Source: Bacteroidales bacterium | GTDB lineage: Bacteria > Bacteroidota > Bacteroidia > Bacteroidales > UBA7960 | NCBI GenBank assembly: GCA_003552075.1 | Contig: PUOJ01000099.1 | Coordinates: 1 to 37,564 of the forward strand | DNA: 37,564 nt | Reading direction: 5' to 3' | Part shown: piece after piece, positions 8,100 to 18,000 of the stretch | Layout of the letters: each line of letters opens with the position of its first letter | How positions within the stretch are numbered: position 1 is the stretch's first letter | Position numbers and translations under genes: made by a program | Notes under the pieces: model-generated | Database searches by the model: none | Told to the model about the DNA's origin: nothing | The model's input: only the letters and a program-made list of their open reading frames with translations

Positions 8100-8259
8100 G
8101 GCATGCAAATCATTTTTTATTCACAAAAACAGCATTGATTGAACAGAAGCATGCCAACGGATTTAACTCTCCTGAGGAGAATGTTGGCCTGGCGTGCCTG
8201 GTTTCTTTGGACCCGCAAACTGCCCTGTTCATTTGAACGTAACATAAAATTCTACACAC

Positions 8260-11058
8260 ATGCAAAAAACGGTTTTACGATCGATCAGTTTTCTTTTTCT
8301 TATATTGGTTTTTTCACTGGCTCAGGCGCAGATTACGACCGACCCTCCCTTGCCCGTGGCGGATGAGCCGGTGACCATCCATTTTGACGCCACGCAGGGC
8401 GGTGGCGGAATGGAAGGTTATACCGGAGATGTATACACCCACACTGGTGTTTACATAGATGGGGATGAGTCTTCCTGGGAATATGTAATTGGTAATTGGG
8501 GCGACAACGACGCCCAGCCGCAACTCACGCGCGTTGGCGACGACCTTTACGAGTTGGAGATCACGCCGTCCATCCGTGAATTTTATGGTGTACCTGCTGA
8601 TGAGCTCATCACCAGTATGAACTTCGTGTTTCGTGCGGCAGGAGGCAGTCCGCAGTCGGAAGATCTTTTCGTGGAAGTGGTGGAAGAAGGCTTGAACGTT
8701 ACCATTCAGTCACCTTCCGGGCTGCAGCCCATGTATGCCCTTGGGGAGGAAGTTCCCATCCGTGCGGCTGCCAATGAATCGGATTCCATCGAGCTTTTTA
8801 TCAATGCGCAGCACATGGTAACCACCACAGAAGAAAACCTGAACTATGACTGGGTGGCCGATGATTATGGCAACCAGGACATCCTTGTGGTGGCCCATGG
8901 TGGAGAAGACAAGGCAGAGGCTGAGATCACGGTATATGTCCGCCAGGAGGTAAGTGAGGCCCCGCTGCCCGATGGCGTGGAAAACGGGATCAACTACCTC
9001 GATGAAAATACGGTGACCCTGGTGCTTCACGACCCGCCGGCGCTCAAGGACTTTGTCTTCGTGATAGGCGACTTCAACGACTGGTTGCTGGACGACGGCT
9101 ATCAGATGTACCGGACGCCGGATGGCACCCGTTACTGGTTGACGATCACTGGCCTGGAAGAGGATAAGGAATATGGTTTCCAATATTACATCGATGGGGA
9201 GTTGCGCCTGGCAGACCCTTATACGCACAAGGTGCTCGACCCATGGAACGACGGTTGGATCGACGACTTCAATTATCCTGACTTAAAGCCATACCCGGAG
9301 GATTATACCAACGGCCTGGTGAGCATCATGCACCCCGGCCGCACGCCATACGAGTGGCAGGTGAACGACTTCACCCCTCCGGCCGAGGAGGACATGGTGA
9401 TCTATGAGTTGCTTATCCGTGACTTTGTTGAGACCAGTGCGATCAGAACCGTCAAGGATTCCCTCGACTACCTGCAGGAGCTTGGCGTGAACGTGATCGA
9501 GCTGATGCCTATCAACCAGTTTGAAGGCAACATATCCTGGGGCTACAACCCGGCGCTTTACTTTGCCACCGACAAGGCTTACGGCACACGCAGGGACTAT
9601 AAGGAGTTCATCGATGCCGCACACGAACGTGGCATGGCCGTTGTGCTCGATATTGTGCTCAACCACAGCTTCAACCTGTCGCCGATGGTGCAAATGTATT
9701 TCGACCCGGATGCCGGCAGCTGGGGAAAGCCCTCGCCGGATAACCCGTGGTACCTGGAAGACTGCCCGCACGAGCCCTGGTGCTGGGGAAACACTTTCGA
9801 CCAGGAAAGCCCCTACACCAAAGAGTTTTTCAAACGCGTGGTACAATACTGGATAGAGGAGTTTCGCATCGACGGCTACCGCTTTGACTTCACCAAGGGC
9901 TTTACCAATGAACAAACCGGAGGACAAGGCTGGAATTACGATGCGGACCGCATCGCCAACCTGAAGCGCATCGCCGACCAGGTGTGGGAGGTAAACCCCG
10001 ACGCCTATGTGATCCTGGAGCACTTCACGGCCAACAACGAGGAAGAGGAGCTTTCTGACTACGGGATGATGCTCTGGGGTAACATTACACACACCTACCA
10101 GGAAGCCGCCATGGGTTGGCTCGATGACAGCAACTTCGACTGGATCTCCTACACCAATCGCGGCTGGGATGACCCCCACCTGATCGGGTATATGGAAAGC
10201 CACGACGAAGAGCGGATCATGTTCAAGAACCTGGAATATGGCAATTCCACCAACCCCGATCACGACATCAAGGACATGAGCACCGCCCTTGCCCGTGCCG
10301 AGCTGGTGGCCGCATTCTATTTTCCCATCCCCGGACCCAAGATGATCTGGCAGTTTGGCGAGCTTGGATACGATTATTCCATCAACTATTGCGGGGATGG
10401 AACCATCGACCCGGGGTGCCGCACAGATCCCAAGCCCATCCGCTGGGATTACTATGACGACTGGCGCAGGCATCGCGTATACACCATTTATTCCCTGCTG
10501 GCCAACCTGAAGCAGGAGCACGACGTGTTCCGTACCGATGATTATGACCTGCACCTGGATGGTGCGATGAAGCGCATCCACCTGAATCATCATACGAAAA
10601 ACGTGACCGTCCTGGGTAACTTTGATGTGGTAGAAGGCGACATTCATCCCAACTTCCAGGAAACCGGCACCTGGTACGAGTACTTCAGTCGGGAGGAGCT
10701 TGAGGTCAACGACATCAATGAGCCGATCACCCTGGAGCCCGGTGAGTATCGCATGTACAGCACCGAGCCCTTCCCGGATCACGGCATCGCGCTAAGCGAC
10801 CACACGCCTGAAGCAGGGGACACGCAAACGCTTCACATCTACCCGAACCCGGCGCGTTACCAGTTTAACGTGGAGTCGTCAGCGATCATCAGCGAGGTGC
10901 AGGTCATTGACCTGGTGGGCCGGACGGTTGTTCAGCAGCGTCCTGCGCAGCAACAAGCCACGATCGACGTAGATCAGCTGCACACCGGCGTCTATTTCGT
11001 GCGTGTCGTCTCCGCCGATGGCGAGGTCGTGACCGAACGCCTGCAGGTGACACGTTAA
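8260..11058 (+). CDS. Secreted alpha-amylase-family glycosidase (GH13) with type IX sorting domain
   Basis: Extracellular or surface enzyme for alpha-glucans (932 aa). Order of parts: signal peptide (1-23, ending SLAQA), a starch-binding-like beta domain (about 24-150) with GGGGMEGYTGDVYTHTGV, an Ig-like domain (about 150-235), a CBM48-like E-set domain (about 243-335, VIGDFNDW), the GH13 barrel (about 375-760), and a C-terminal type A T9SS sorting domain (about 857-932, LHIYPNPARYQF... GVYFVRVVSADGEVVTERLQV). All four GH13 motifs are present: DIVLNH (about 463-468), GYRFDFTKGF with nucleophile Asp543, VILEHF with acid/base Glu587, and ESHDEER with Asp649. Export through T9SS fits the sprA gene nearby. 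The exact specificity (amylase, pullulanase-like or other) cannot be told. Confidence 0.93.
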   Translation: MQKTVLRSISFLFLILVFSLAQAQITTDPPLPVADEPVTIHFDATQGGGGMEGYTGDVYTHTGVYIDGDESSWEYVIGNWGDNDAQPQLTRVGDDLYELEITPSIREFYGVPADELITSMNFVFRAAGGSPQSEDLFVEVVEEGLNVTIQSPSGLQPMYALGEEVPIRAAANESDSIELFINAQHMVTTTEENLNYDWVADDYGNQDILVVAHGGEDKAEAEITVYVRQEVSEAPLPDGVENGINYLDENTVTLVLHDPPALKDFVFVIGDFNDWLLDDGYQMYRTPDGTRYWLTITGLEEDKEYGFQYYIDGELRLADPYTHKVLDPWNDGWIDDFNYPDLKPYPEDYTNGLVSIMHPGRTPYEWQVNDFTPPAEEDMVIYELLIRDFVETSAIRTVKDSLDYLQELGVNVIELMPINQFEGNISWGYNPALYFATDKAYGTRRDYKEFIDAAHERGMAVVLDIVLNHSFNLSPMVQMYFDPDAGSWGKPSPDNPWYLEDCPHEPWCWGNTFDQESPYTKEFFKRVVQYWIEEFRIDGYRFDFTKGFTNEQTGGQGWNYDADRIANLKRIADQVWEVNPDAYVILEHFTANNEEEELSDYGMMLWGNITHTYQEAAMGWLDDSNFDWISYTNRGWDDPHLIGYMESHDEERIMFKNLEYGNSTNPDHDIKDMSTALARAELVAAFYFPIPGPKMIWQFGELGYDYSINYCGDGTIDPGCRTDPKPIRWDYYDDWRRHRVYTIYSLLANLKQEHDVFRTDDYDLHLDGAMKRIHLNHHTKNVTVLGNFDVVEGDIHPNFQETGTWYEYFSREELEVNDINEPITLEPGEYRMYSTEPFPDHGIALSDHTPEAGDTQTLHIYPNPARYQFNVESSAIISEVQVIDLVGRTVVQQRPAQQQATIDVDQLHTGVYFVRVVSADGEVVTERLQVTR

Positions 11059-11087
11059 TGACTGGGCGCTGGGCGGTGAAGGAAGAA

Positions 11088-11183
11088 GGCTGTTGGCTTT
11101 TAGCTGTTGGCTGTTGGCAAGAATTTTTTGCGGGTTGTTTTGATTCACCTGCTCTGTTTGCCAAAAGCTAAAAGCCAATAGCC
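11088..11183. repeat. Family E inverted arrays forming a 24-bp stem, copy E1
   Basis: 7-nt units (TTGGCTT/TTGGCTG) at 11088-11121 face the complementary array at 11160-11183. The arms 11088-11111 and 11160-11183 pair over 24 positions with two mismatches, around a 48-base loop. It begins 29 bases after the amylase stop codon. A large stem-loop in this place could end or protect the amylase transcript. It lacks a tight T-run after the stem, so it is not a textbook terminator. Confidence 0.65.
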
Positions 11184-11189
11184 AACTGA

Positions 11190-11240
11190 AGACCATTCGT
11201 CCTTTTGTCCTTTTGTCGTTTCGTCTTTTTGGCTTTTAAA
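11190..11240. repeat. Family C array, copy C6
   Basis: CGTCCTTTTGTCCTTTTGTC then GTTTCGTCTTTTTGGC: 8-nt units oriented towards the downstream lipoprotein gene. It follows the E1 stem-loop directly. The rest of the 313-bp spacer up to 11371 has a small GC-rich inverted repeat around the GGCTTCGCC at 11312-11320 and no clear TAnnTTTG box. Confidence 0.6.
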
Positions 11241-11371
11241 TTCAAACCCATGAACCGAGCCATGCCAATTAAATTGACACACACGAGAATGATTATGTCA
11301 TGGCGAGTTTGGCTTCGCCGAGCTCGCAAAGTGCTCGTTTCATGTGACCGAAATATAAAAATTATTACCCC

Positions 11372-12349
11372 ATGAAAATGCTTTCCCTGGCCTTTTTGGC
11401 TGTTTTGTTCGTTTTTAGCGCCTGCGTGCCCAAGCGGCAGCTTGAGGAGTTGCAGGAAAAGCACGACCAGGTGATGACCGATAAAGAGGCGCTGTCGGAT
11501 ACCCTGACCACTTACCGTGACCAGAATGCGCAGCTTGCGGAGGAGGTAACGACCCTTTCGGCGCGCGTGGAGCGGCTTGAAGAAGACACCTTACATTTGG
11601 GAAGACAGCTGCGCCGCCTCAGTGAAACCCATGAGGAATATGTGGCCCAGGCAGAGGCCGTGATGGAAGGTAAAACCGAAGAAACCCGTCAGATCCTTGC
11701 CCGCATGCAGGAGATCCAGGAGGACCTGCAGCGCCGGGAAGACGAGCTGGATGTGGCCACCCGCGAGATGGAGGCCAAAGAACAGGAGCTCAGCAAGCTG
11801 ATGGCAGAGGTCCAGGAAAAAGAGGCGCGCGTAGACGAGCTGGAAGAGATCCTGCACCGGCAGGATTCCATTGTGCAGGACCTCAGGCATACCTTGTCAG
11901 AGGCCCTGATCGGCTTCCTCGATGATGGGCTGACCGTTGACATCCGGGGTGGCCGGGTATATGTATCAATGGAAGAAAGCCTGCTGTTTGAAACCGGCAG
12001 CACCACCGTCGACACTCAGGGCGTGAATGCCCTGCAGCAGCTGGCCAAGGTGCTGGAAGTCAACCCGGACATCGGCATCATGATCGAAGGCCACACCGAT
12101 GACGTGCCCTTCCGGCCGGGGGCCGCCATCAAAGACAACTGGGAGCTCAGCGTGCTGCGGGCCAATGCCGTGTTGCGCATCCTGCTGGAGCACGGCGACA
12201 TCGACCCGGCACGATTCATTGCTGCAGGCCGGGGCGAACACCACCCCATCGACCCCGACGACACCCCCGAAGCACGCCGCAAAAACCGCCGCACCGAGAT
12301 CATCCTCACCCCTGAACTGGATGAGCTCTTCCAGATCCTTGAACATTGA
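11372..12349 (+). CDS. OmpA/MotB-family lipoprotein with long coiled coil
   Basis: Outer-membrane lipoprotein that binds peptidoglycan (325 aa). A lipoprotein signal peptide ends in the lipobox FSAC with Cys18. Residues about 20-175 form an almost continuous coiled coil (repeated Leu/Glu/Arg heptads). The OmpA C-terminal domain spans about 195-315, with the core motif EGHTDDVPF, the NWELSVLRANAVLRIL helix, RFIAAGRGEHHPI and the final ARRKNRRTEIIL. The ATG at 11372 directly precedes the basic-hydrophobic signal. It probably anchors the outer membrane to the cell wall or bridges envelope layers. Its stop codon is followed within two bases by a family D array. No partner is encoded next to it. 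Confidence 0.9.
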   Translation: MKMLSLAFLAVLFVFSACVPKRQLEELQEKHDQVMTDKEALSDTLTTYRDQNAQLAEEVTTLSARVERLEEDTLHLGRQLRRLSETHEEYVAQAEAVMEGKTEETRQILARMQEIQEDLQRREDELDVATREMEAKEQELSKLMAEVQEKEARVDELEEILHRQDSIVQDLRHTLSEALIGFLDDGLTVDIRGGRVYVSMEESLLFETGSTTVDTQGVNALQQLAKVLEVNPDIGIMIEGHTDDVPFRPGAAIKDNWELSVLRANAVLRILLEHGDIDPARFIAAGRGEHHPIDPDDTPEARRKNRRTEIILTPELDELFQILEH

Positions 12350-12350
12350 T

Positions 12351-12747
12351 TTAATGTGCTAATTTGATAATGTGCCAATGTGCCAATGGGATAATGGGAT
12401 AATGGGATAATGTGGTAATGTGATAATTTGGTAATGTGCCAATGTGCTTTCATATAAATAGCCCGCAATTCGTTGAAAATGTGTCGGATAAAAAATTTAT
12501 CTCACTGAAAAACATGGGTGCAATCCATAAACGGACTAATGTGCCAATGGGATAATGGGATAATGCCTCCTTGGGGTCCAAAAGAAAGACTTACATCCGA
12601 AACCCTTCATTATCACATTAGCACATTATCACATTAGCACATTAAGAAAAGGTGTGCCAAACAAAGGAAAGCCTTGACTTACATCCGAAACCCTTCATTA
12701 TCACATTAGCACATTATCAAATTAGCACATTATCACATTAGCACATT
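12351..12747. repeat. Family D arrays (8-nt unit) in opposing orientation
   Basis: The array starts two bases after the lipoprotein stop codon: AATGTGCC/AATGGGAT/AATGTGAT units run forward at 12351-12448 and again at 12537-12566. Further on, the complementary form (CATTATCACATTAGCA...) fills 12608-12645 and 12696-12747 and stops just before the malic enzyme promoter. The two halves could pair into a very long hairpin. A direct repeat of about 55 bases beginning GACTTACATCCGAAACCC at 12588 recurs at 12676 (offset 88). No gene is seen in this 455-bp spacer. Confidence 0.8.
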
Positions 12748-12750
12748 TTT

Positions 12751-12781
12751 TTGCTCCTCCACACAAAATATCCTATCTTTA
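12751..12781 (+). promoter_or_regulatory. Malic enzyme promoter
   Basis: TTG at 12751-12753, a 20-base spacer, then TATCTTTA at 12774-12781 (one base off TAnnTTTG). The ATG follows 23 bases later. Good fit to a Bacteroidota sigma-ABfr-type promoter. Confidence 0.6.
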
Positions 12782-12804
12782 CATTGAACCAAACCAAAGC
12801 CATC

Positions 12805-14259
12805 ATGAAACACCTCAACCTCACCCTTGACAACCTGGAAGAACTGCTTCCTGAAGACTTTTCCCAGGAACAGAAAGCGAAAGCAAAAACCCTTTTTTAC
12901 AAGGAGCTGGCCCTGCGTGCCCACCGTTTTTACGGGGGCAAGATGCAGACCGTGCCAAAGGCTCCGGTGATGGGGTTTAACTGGTTTAATGCCTGGTACA
13001 CCCCCGGGGTATCGAAGATCTCCACTACCATCCGTGACGACAACAACACCTCTTACGAGCTCACCAACCGGGGCAACCTGGTGGCGGTAGTGAGTGACTC
13101 CACGCGCGTGCTGGGCGATGGTGACTGCACTCCTCCCGGCGGCATGGGCGTGATGGAAGGCAAGGCATTCCTGATGAAATACCTGGGCGGCGTGGATGGC
13201 ATCGCCATCTGTGTGGACAGCCGGGGGCCGGACGGTAAAAACGACCCTGAGAAGATCATCGACTTTGTCAAGATGTCGCAGCATAGCTTTGGCGCGATCA
13301 ACCTGGAAGACATTTCCCAGCCCAACTGCTACAAGGTACTGGATGTGTTGCGCGAGGAGTGCGACATCCCGGTATGGCATGATGATGCCCAGGGAACAGC
13401 TTGCGTGACCCTTGCCGGATTGCTGAACGCGCTCAAGCTGGTAGACAAAAAGATGGAGGATGTGAAGATCGTATACAACGGTGCCGGCGCTTCCAATGCG
13501 ACCATCGCACGCATCGTGAATATCGCAGGGGCTGACCCCGCCAAATCGATCATGTTCGACTCCAAAGGCGCCCTGCACAAAGGAAGGAAAGACATTGAAG
13601 ACGACAAGCGCTTCTATCGCAAGTGGGAGCTTTGCCAGATCACCAACCCCAGGCAGGTAGACACGATGGAAGAAGCCATCCGGGATGCCGACGTGCTGAT
13701 CTCGATGTCAAAGCCCGGCCCTGATGTGGTGAAAAAAGAATGGATCTCGTCGATGGCGGATAAAGCCATCGTGTTTGTATGCGCCAACCCGGTGCCGGAG
13801 ATCTACCCTTATGCAGCGAAGGAGGCCGGAGCCCATATCGTGGCCACCGGCAGGGGCGACTTCCCCAACCAGGTGAACAACTCCATTGGCTTCCCCGGCA
13901 TCCTGAAGGGTGCGCTGCTGGTCAGGGCACGTAAGATCACAGACAACATGGCGATTGCTGCTGCAGAGGCCATCGCCCGTTTCTCCGAAAAGCGGGGCAT
14001 CCACAGCGAAGACATCGTGGCCAAGATGGACGAGCACGAAGTGTTCACCTATGAGGCTGCCGATGTGGCGATGCAAGCTATCAAGGACGGTGTGGCACGC
14101 AAAGAGATGACCTGGCAGGAAGCCTACGACCAGGCCAGTGCTGATATCGACCACGCCAGGAAAACCACCAGGGCCCTGATCGAGAGCGGCTCCATCGCAG
14201 AGCCACCACAGGAAATGCTCAATGAAGCCATGCAGGCTGCCATCGACGCAGTGAAGTAG
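12805..14259 (+). CDS. NAD(P)-dependent malic enzyme
   Basis: Oxidative decarboxylation of malate to pyruvate with NAD(P)+ reduction, cytoplasmic (484 aa). Motifs: NAWYTPGVSK (catalytic Tyr region), VMEGKAFLMKYLGGVDGIAI with the catalytic Lys, FGAINLEDI, PVWHDDAQGTA (metal-binding Asp residues), a nucleotide-binding VYNGAGASNATIARI, then FVCANPVPEIYP and ATGRGDFPNQVNNSIGFPGI. I use the ATG at 12805, not an upstream in-frame TTG at 12751, because the latter would start within the promoter. The form is short, without the phosphotransacetylase-like extension found in many malic enzymes. The sequence LGDGDCTPPGGMG before the catalytic Lys differs from the common IGDLGP pattern. A malic enzyme gene upstream of ruvA-sprA is, to my knowledge, a recurrent order in Bacteroidota. 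Confidence 0.93.
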   Translation: MKHLNLTLDNLEELLPEDFSQEQKAKAKTLFYKELALRAHRFYGGKMQTVPKAPVMGFNWFNAWYTPGVSKISTTIRDDNNTSYELTNRGNLVAVVSDSTRVLGDGDCTPPGGMGVMEGKAFLMKYLGGVDGIAICVDSRGPDGKNDPEKIIDFVKMSQHSFGAINLEDISQPNCYKVLDVLREECDIPVWHDDAQGTACVTLAGLLNALKLVDKKMEDVKIVYNGAGASNATIARIVNIAGADPAKSIMFDSKGALHKGRKDIEDDKRFYRKWELCQITNPRQVDTMEEAIRDADVLISMSKPGPDVVKKEWISSMADKAIVFVCANPVPEIYPYAAKEAGAHIVATGRGDFPNQVNNSIGFPGILKGALLVRARKITDNMAIAAAEAIARFSEKRGIHSEDIVAKMDEHEVFTYEAADVAMQAIKDGVARKEMTWQEAYDQASADIDHARKTTRALIESGSIAEPPQEMLNEAMQAAIDAVK

Positions 14260-14351
14260 TTTTGCGGTGACCAGCACCAGCAGAAGCCGGCATCTACAGA
14301 TCCGGAAAACACGCTTTGCTGGGGGAGCTTGACAAAAAGTACATTTTGTTT

Positions 14352-14406
14352 ACGGTGTCAAAAGGATAATTGATCGTTTATCATTACCTTTGACACCGTT
14401 TTTTGA
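14352..14406 (+). terminator. Rho-independent-like terminator after the malic enzyme gene
   Basis: ACGGTGTCAAA (14352-14362) pairs perfectly with TTTGACACCGT (14389-14399). The stem extends inwards through GG/CC and GATAA/TTATC, and six T residues follow. It lies 93 bases after the malic enzyme stop. The right arm also contains TACCTTTG (14385-14392), a perfect -7 box that might serve ruvA, but no TTG lies at a suitable distance. Confidence 0.7.
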
Positions 14407-14458
14407 TGAGTCCTCAGAAAGCGCTGAGCTAAGACAGGAAACCCATACACCCCAAGCG

Positions 14459-15049
14459 ATGATCTCTTTCCTTGAAGGCCAACTGGATGAAAAGAACCCT
14501 GCATACGTAGTAATCAACTGCCAGGGCGTAGGCTACCTCGTGCACATCAGCCTCAACACCTTTGAGGCATTGCCTGATAAGGGCATGGTGCGTCTGGCCA
14601 CGCTCCAGGTGATCCGCGAGGATGCCCATATTTTATATGGCTTTGCCGATGATGAAGAACGCGAGCTTTTTAAGCACCTGGTCTCCGTCAGCGGCGTGGG
14701 TCCGAACACGGCACGTATGATCCTGTCTTCCATGACGCCCGCGGAGATCACAACAGCCATCATCCATAACGACATCCAGATGCTTTCGTCGATCAAGGGC
14801 ATCGGTGAAAAGTCAGCAAGCAGGATCATCGTCGACCTGAAAGATCGCCTGGAGAAAGAAGGGCTGCTGAAGGCTGAAAAAATGGTGGCTACAGACAATA
14901 CCATGCAGCAGGAAGCGTTATCTGCTTTAGTGATGTTGGGATTTGCCAAGCCAACGGCGCAAAAGGCCATCCGTGCCATACTGAAAAAGCACCAGGGCGG
15001 CATAGAAAGTGCAGAGTTCCTGGTTAAAGAGGCATTAAAAAGTATCTGA
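14459..15049 (+). CDS. ruvA: Holliday junction branch migration protein RuvA
   Basis: DNA-binding subunit of the RuvAB branch-migration complex (196 aa). The N-terminal OB-fold is recognisable (MISFLEGQLDEKNPAYVVIN, GVGYLVHIS). Two helix-hairpin-helix motifs follow (LVSVSGVGPNTARMILSS and LSSIKGIGEKSASRIIVDLK), then a C-terminal domain III (about 150-196) that contacts RuvB. I chose the ATG at 14459 because RuvA proteins start at this M-I-x-x-L-x-G motif. The in-frame ATG at 14390 lies in the terminator hairpin upstream. Only 26 bases separate it from sprA, which suggests co-transcription. Confidence 0.96.
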   Translation: MISFLEGQLDEKNPAYVVINCQGVGYLVHISLNTFEALPDKGMVRLATLQVIREDAHILYGFADDEERELFKHLVSVSGVGPNTARMILSSMTPAEITTAIIHNDIQMLSSIKGIGEKSASRIIVDLKDRLEKEGLLKAEKMVATDNTMQQEALSALVMLGFAKPTAQKAIRAILKKHQGGIESAEFLVKEALKSI

Positions 15050-15075
15050 TTCTATTTCTTCTAAATAATTGATTA

Positions 15076-18000
15076 GTGCTAGCAAGGCGAATACGAGCTT
15101 TTTTTACATTATTCTTTTGCCTGGTCATACTCCCCGTTGCTGCTGCAGCTGAGCAAGATGTTGCGGGCAACGACACCTTGCCTCCCATCGAAGATCCGTT
15201 GGCGGGGGTGCCTTTTGAGAGTGCCGTGGTGTACGACTTTGACAGGTTCCCCGTGTCCGGACTGTCCCTTACCAACCCACGCGTAATCACCACCCATTAC
15301 GAATACGACCCCGACTCCGGGCACTATGTAAAGACCCAGCGTATCGGCGACATGGTGATCGGCAGGCCCGTGTACATCTCGTTTGATGATTTTATCTCTT
15401 ATGACATGGACCGGCGCTTGCAGGACTATTGGAATGAACGGGCGACCCCCCAGGACTTCGAACGTCGCGACGGCCTGATTCCTGAGATCCATATCGGCAG
15501 TGAGTTTTTTGACCGGATATTTGGCGGAAGCACGATCGACATCCGCCCCAGCGGCTCTGCTGAGCTTACCTTTGGCGTGATGTCGAACTACCGCGAAGAC
15601 CCGTCGCTTGATGAACAACGCCGCCGCACCACCAACTTCGATTTCCAGCAAAGGATACAGCTTGCCGTAGAAGCCGAAATCGGGACCAAGGTCACCCTCG
15701 GAGCCAATTACAATACAGAGTCAGCTTTTGACTTTGAAAACAGGATGAAGCTGGAGTACCGGGGCACCGAGGATGAGATCCTGCAGCTTGTGGAGGCCGG
15801 CGATGTGACCCTGCCACTGCCAGGGAGCCTGATCACCGGGGCCCAAGGGCTGTTTGGCTTTAAAACAGAGATGCTGTTTGGAAATACCCGGGTGACCACC
15901 GTGTTCAGCCAGCAAAAAACAGAATCCCGATCCATCCAGGTCACAGGCGGCGCCCAGATGACCGAGTTCATGATCCGTGCGGATGAGTACGAAGAGAACA
16001 GGCACTTCTTTTTGGCACAGCATTTCCGCGACAATTACGATGATGCCCTCTCCACCCTGCCCAGGGTGTCTTCCAATATCGAGATCACCCGACTGGAGGT
16101 ATGGGTCACCAACATCGGTGCTGCCACCGAAGACAACCGCAACATCGTGGCCTTTTCCGACCTCGGTGAATATGCCCCCCATAACCCCCAGGTCAGCGGC
16201 CCCGGCGAACACAGTCCGCAGCCCCCCAGAAACGAAACCAACAACCTGCTTACCCAGGTGGTACAGCCAGGACAGATCCGCAACATCAGCAACGTCAACA
16301 GTTACCTGGGCGGCATCGACTTCACCTCCGGCTCCGACTATGAGAGCGTGGAAAATGCACGCCGCCTGAGAAGCAACGAATACACCTATAATTCCCAGCT
16401 GGGATTCATCTCCCTGAACAGGACCATCAACCCCGACCAGGTGCTGGCCGTGGCCTTCGAATACACGGTGATCGGAGACACCACCACCTACCGGGTGGGA
16501 GAATTCACCAACGACGTCAGCGCACCGGATGGCCTCATTGTCAAATTGTTGAAAAGCACCACCATCGAGACAAGCCACCCCAGGTGGGACCTGATGATGA
16601 AAAATATTTACAACCTCGACTCATACCAGGTCAGCCGTGACCAGTTCAGGTTGAATGTGCTCTACGACAGTGAAGAACACGGCGTACCCATTGGCTTCCT
16701 GGAAGAAGGTCCGGGCGATGTGCAGGGTCAGCCGCTCATCCGTGTGATGGGGCTTGACCGGTTAAACACCCAGATGGATCCCCATCCGGACGGTGTCTTT
16801 GACTTCATTGACAATGCAGCCACCCGTGGGGGCACCATCCAGGCTGACAACGGCAGGATCTATTTCCCTGTGGTAGAGCCTTTCGGCGAACATCTGCGTA
16901 AAAAACTGCAGGATGAAGACCTGGGCAACAAGTATGCCTTTGACTCCCTGTATACGACGACCAAAAACCGGGCACAGCAGTTTCCGGAAAAGAACCGCTG
17001 GTTTCTGGAAGGGCGCTTTCAGTCAGATGCAGGCGCTGAAATTCCGCTAAATGCCATGAACATCCCACCCGGATCGGTCATAGTAACCGCCGGAGGTGTT
17101 CCCCTTACCGAAAACGTAGATTACAGCGTGGATTATTCCATGGGCAGGGTCCGCATTCTCAACGAGGGCATCCTGAACTCCGGCACCCCCATCAACATCT
17201 CCCTGGAGAGCTCTGATATGTTCAACCTGCAGACGAAGACACTGATGGGAACCCATGTAGACCACCGCATCAGCGATAATTTCAACATCGGGGGTACGAT
17301 TCTGCGCTTATCGGAGCGGCCACTCACCCAAAAGGTGAGCTTTGGAGATGAGCCCATGGCCAACACCATTTGGGGATTGAACACCACTTACTCTACCGAA
17401 TCAGATTACATCACCCGCCTGTTGAACCGCATTCCCACCTATGAGTCCACTTCCACCTCCAGGATCACGTTCAACGGGGAATTTGCCCATCTGATACCAG
17501 GCCATAGCAGGCATATCGGCAGTGCGGGGACTTCCTACATTGACGACTTTGAGGGCAGCAAATCGGCCATAGACCTGAAGAACGTGCAGCGCTGGCACAT
17601 TGCCAGCACGCCCCAGCACCAGACCAGTCCGGGGATGTTTCCAGAAGCGGCGCCGGTAGATTTCGCTGACACGCTTGCGACGCTGGCATTCCGTTACAAT
17701 GTGGCCCGCCTTGCATGGTATATCGTCGATCCACTTTTTACCCGCAACAACAACCTCACCCCCACGCACATACGGAACGATGCCGACCAGCGCTCCAACC
17801 ATTTCGTGCGTGAGGTGCTGGAAAACGAGATCTGGCCCAACAAGGAGAGCCCCACGGGCATTCCTGCACCCATTCCCGTGCTCAACATGGCCTTTTATCC
17901 CTCCGAGCGCGGCCCATATAATTATGACGTTGGCTCTAATCTTAGTTCCGGCATTGCGCAGGACGGGAGCCTGATTGACCCCGAAACGCGCTGGGGTGGC

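Noticed and set aside
9283-10782. 499-codon minus-strand ORF
   Set aside because: Antisense shadow of the GH13 gene, which has all catalytic motifs on the plus strand.
14385-14392. Perfect TACCTTTG -7 box as the ruvA promoter
   Set aside because: It lies within the right arm of the terminator hairpin and lacks a TTG box at a suitable distance, so the terminator reading is preferred.
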